6,004 nt of DNA, from the NCBI GenBank assembly GCA_027035985.1, contig JALVTI010000126.1, positions 1-6,004 of the forward strand. Reading direction: 5' to 3'. The translations under genes were made by a program, and so were the position numbers. Shown in pieces: positions 5,998 to 6,004 of the stretch (positions within the stretch are counted from its first letter, which is position 1; every line of letters begins with the position of its first letter). This DNA comes from Aquificales bacterium. GTDB taxonomy: Bacteria > Aquificota > Aquificia > Aquificales > QOAS01. Under the pieces are notes generated by a model. That model was not told the DNA's origin. It did not search any database and saw only the letters and a program-made list of their open reading frames with translations.

Positions 5998-6004
5998 ATT
6001 TAAT

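Noticed and set aside
1..6004. tRNA, rRNA, CRISPR array, insertion sequence or prophage signals
   Set aside because: No cloverleaf, regularly spaced repeats, transposase motifs or terminal inverted repeats were seen on either strand.

Overview
The window is a compact stretch of a bacterial chromosome. It carries five complete genes and possibly the last codons of a sixth at the left edge. The gene families and style suggest a thermophile, with Aquificota as the best guess: the dihydroorotase carries its metal ligands at the same residue numbers I recall for the Aquifex aeolicus enzyme, GyrB is about 800 residues, ATA and AGG codons are frequent, and almost no DNA is left between genes. This placement rests on memory of the families and not on a search.

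Left to right: (1) pyrC, dihydroorotase of pyrimidine synthesis, on the + strand. Its ribosome-binding sequence lies in a possible hairpin and at the end of a possible upstream reading frame. (2) A two-gene block on the - strand, htpX (membrane zinc protease) followed after 7 bp by a SPOUT-type RNA methyltransferase of the Methyltrn_RNA_4 family. (3) gyrB, DNA gyrase subunit B, on the + strand, divergent from htpX. The 98 bp between them (after correcting the htpX start to 2802) contain a good -10 and Shine-Dalgarno for htpX, an extended -10 for gyrB, and a 17-bp palindrome between the two. (4) A PilZ-domain protein (putative cyclic-di-GMP receptor) on the - strand, convergent with gyrB with 5 bp between the stop codons. 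Its DNA is far more AT-rich than that of its neighbours. (5) About 100 bp of AT-rich DNA upstream of the PilZ gene.

The genes are mostly housekeeping and do not form one pathway. htpX and the methyltransferase gene are probably co-transcribed. The two convergent junctions (pyrC/methyltransferase, 15 bp; gyrB/PilZ, 5 bp) lack classic U-tract terminators. I see no mobile element, CRISPR array, tRNA or rRNA, and no convincing new system. The points most worth a second look are the htpX/gyrB divergent control region with its palindrome, the nearly leaderless gyrB, the missing cysteine next to a metal-ligand histidine of PyrC, the htpX-methyltransferase pairing, and the compositionally distinct PilZ gene.
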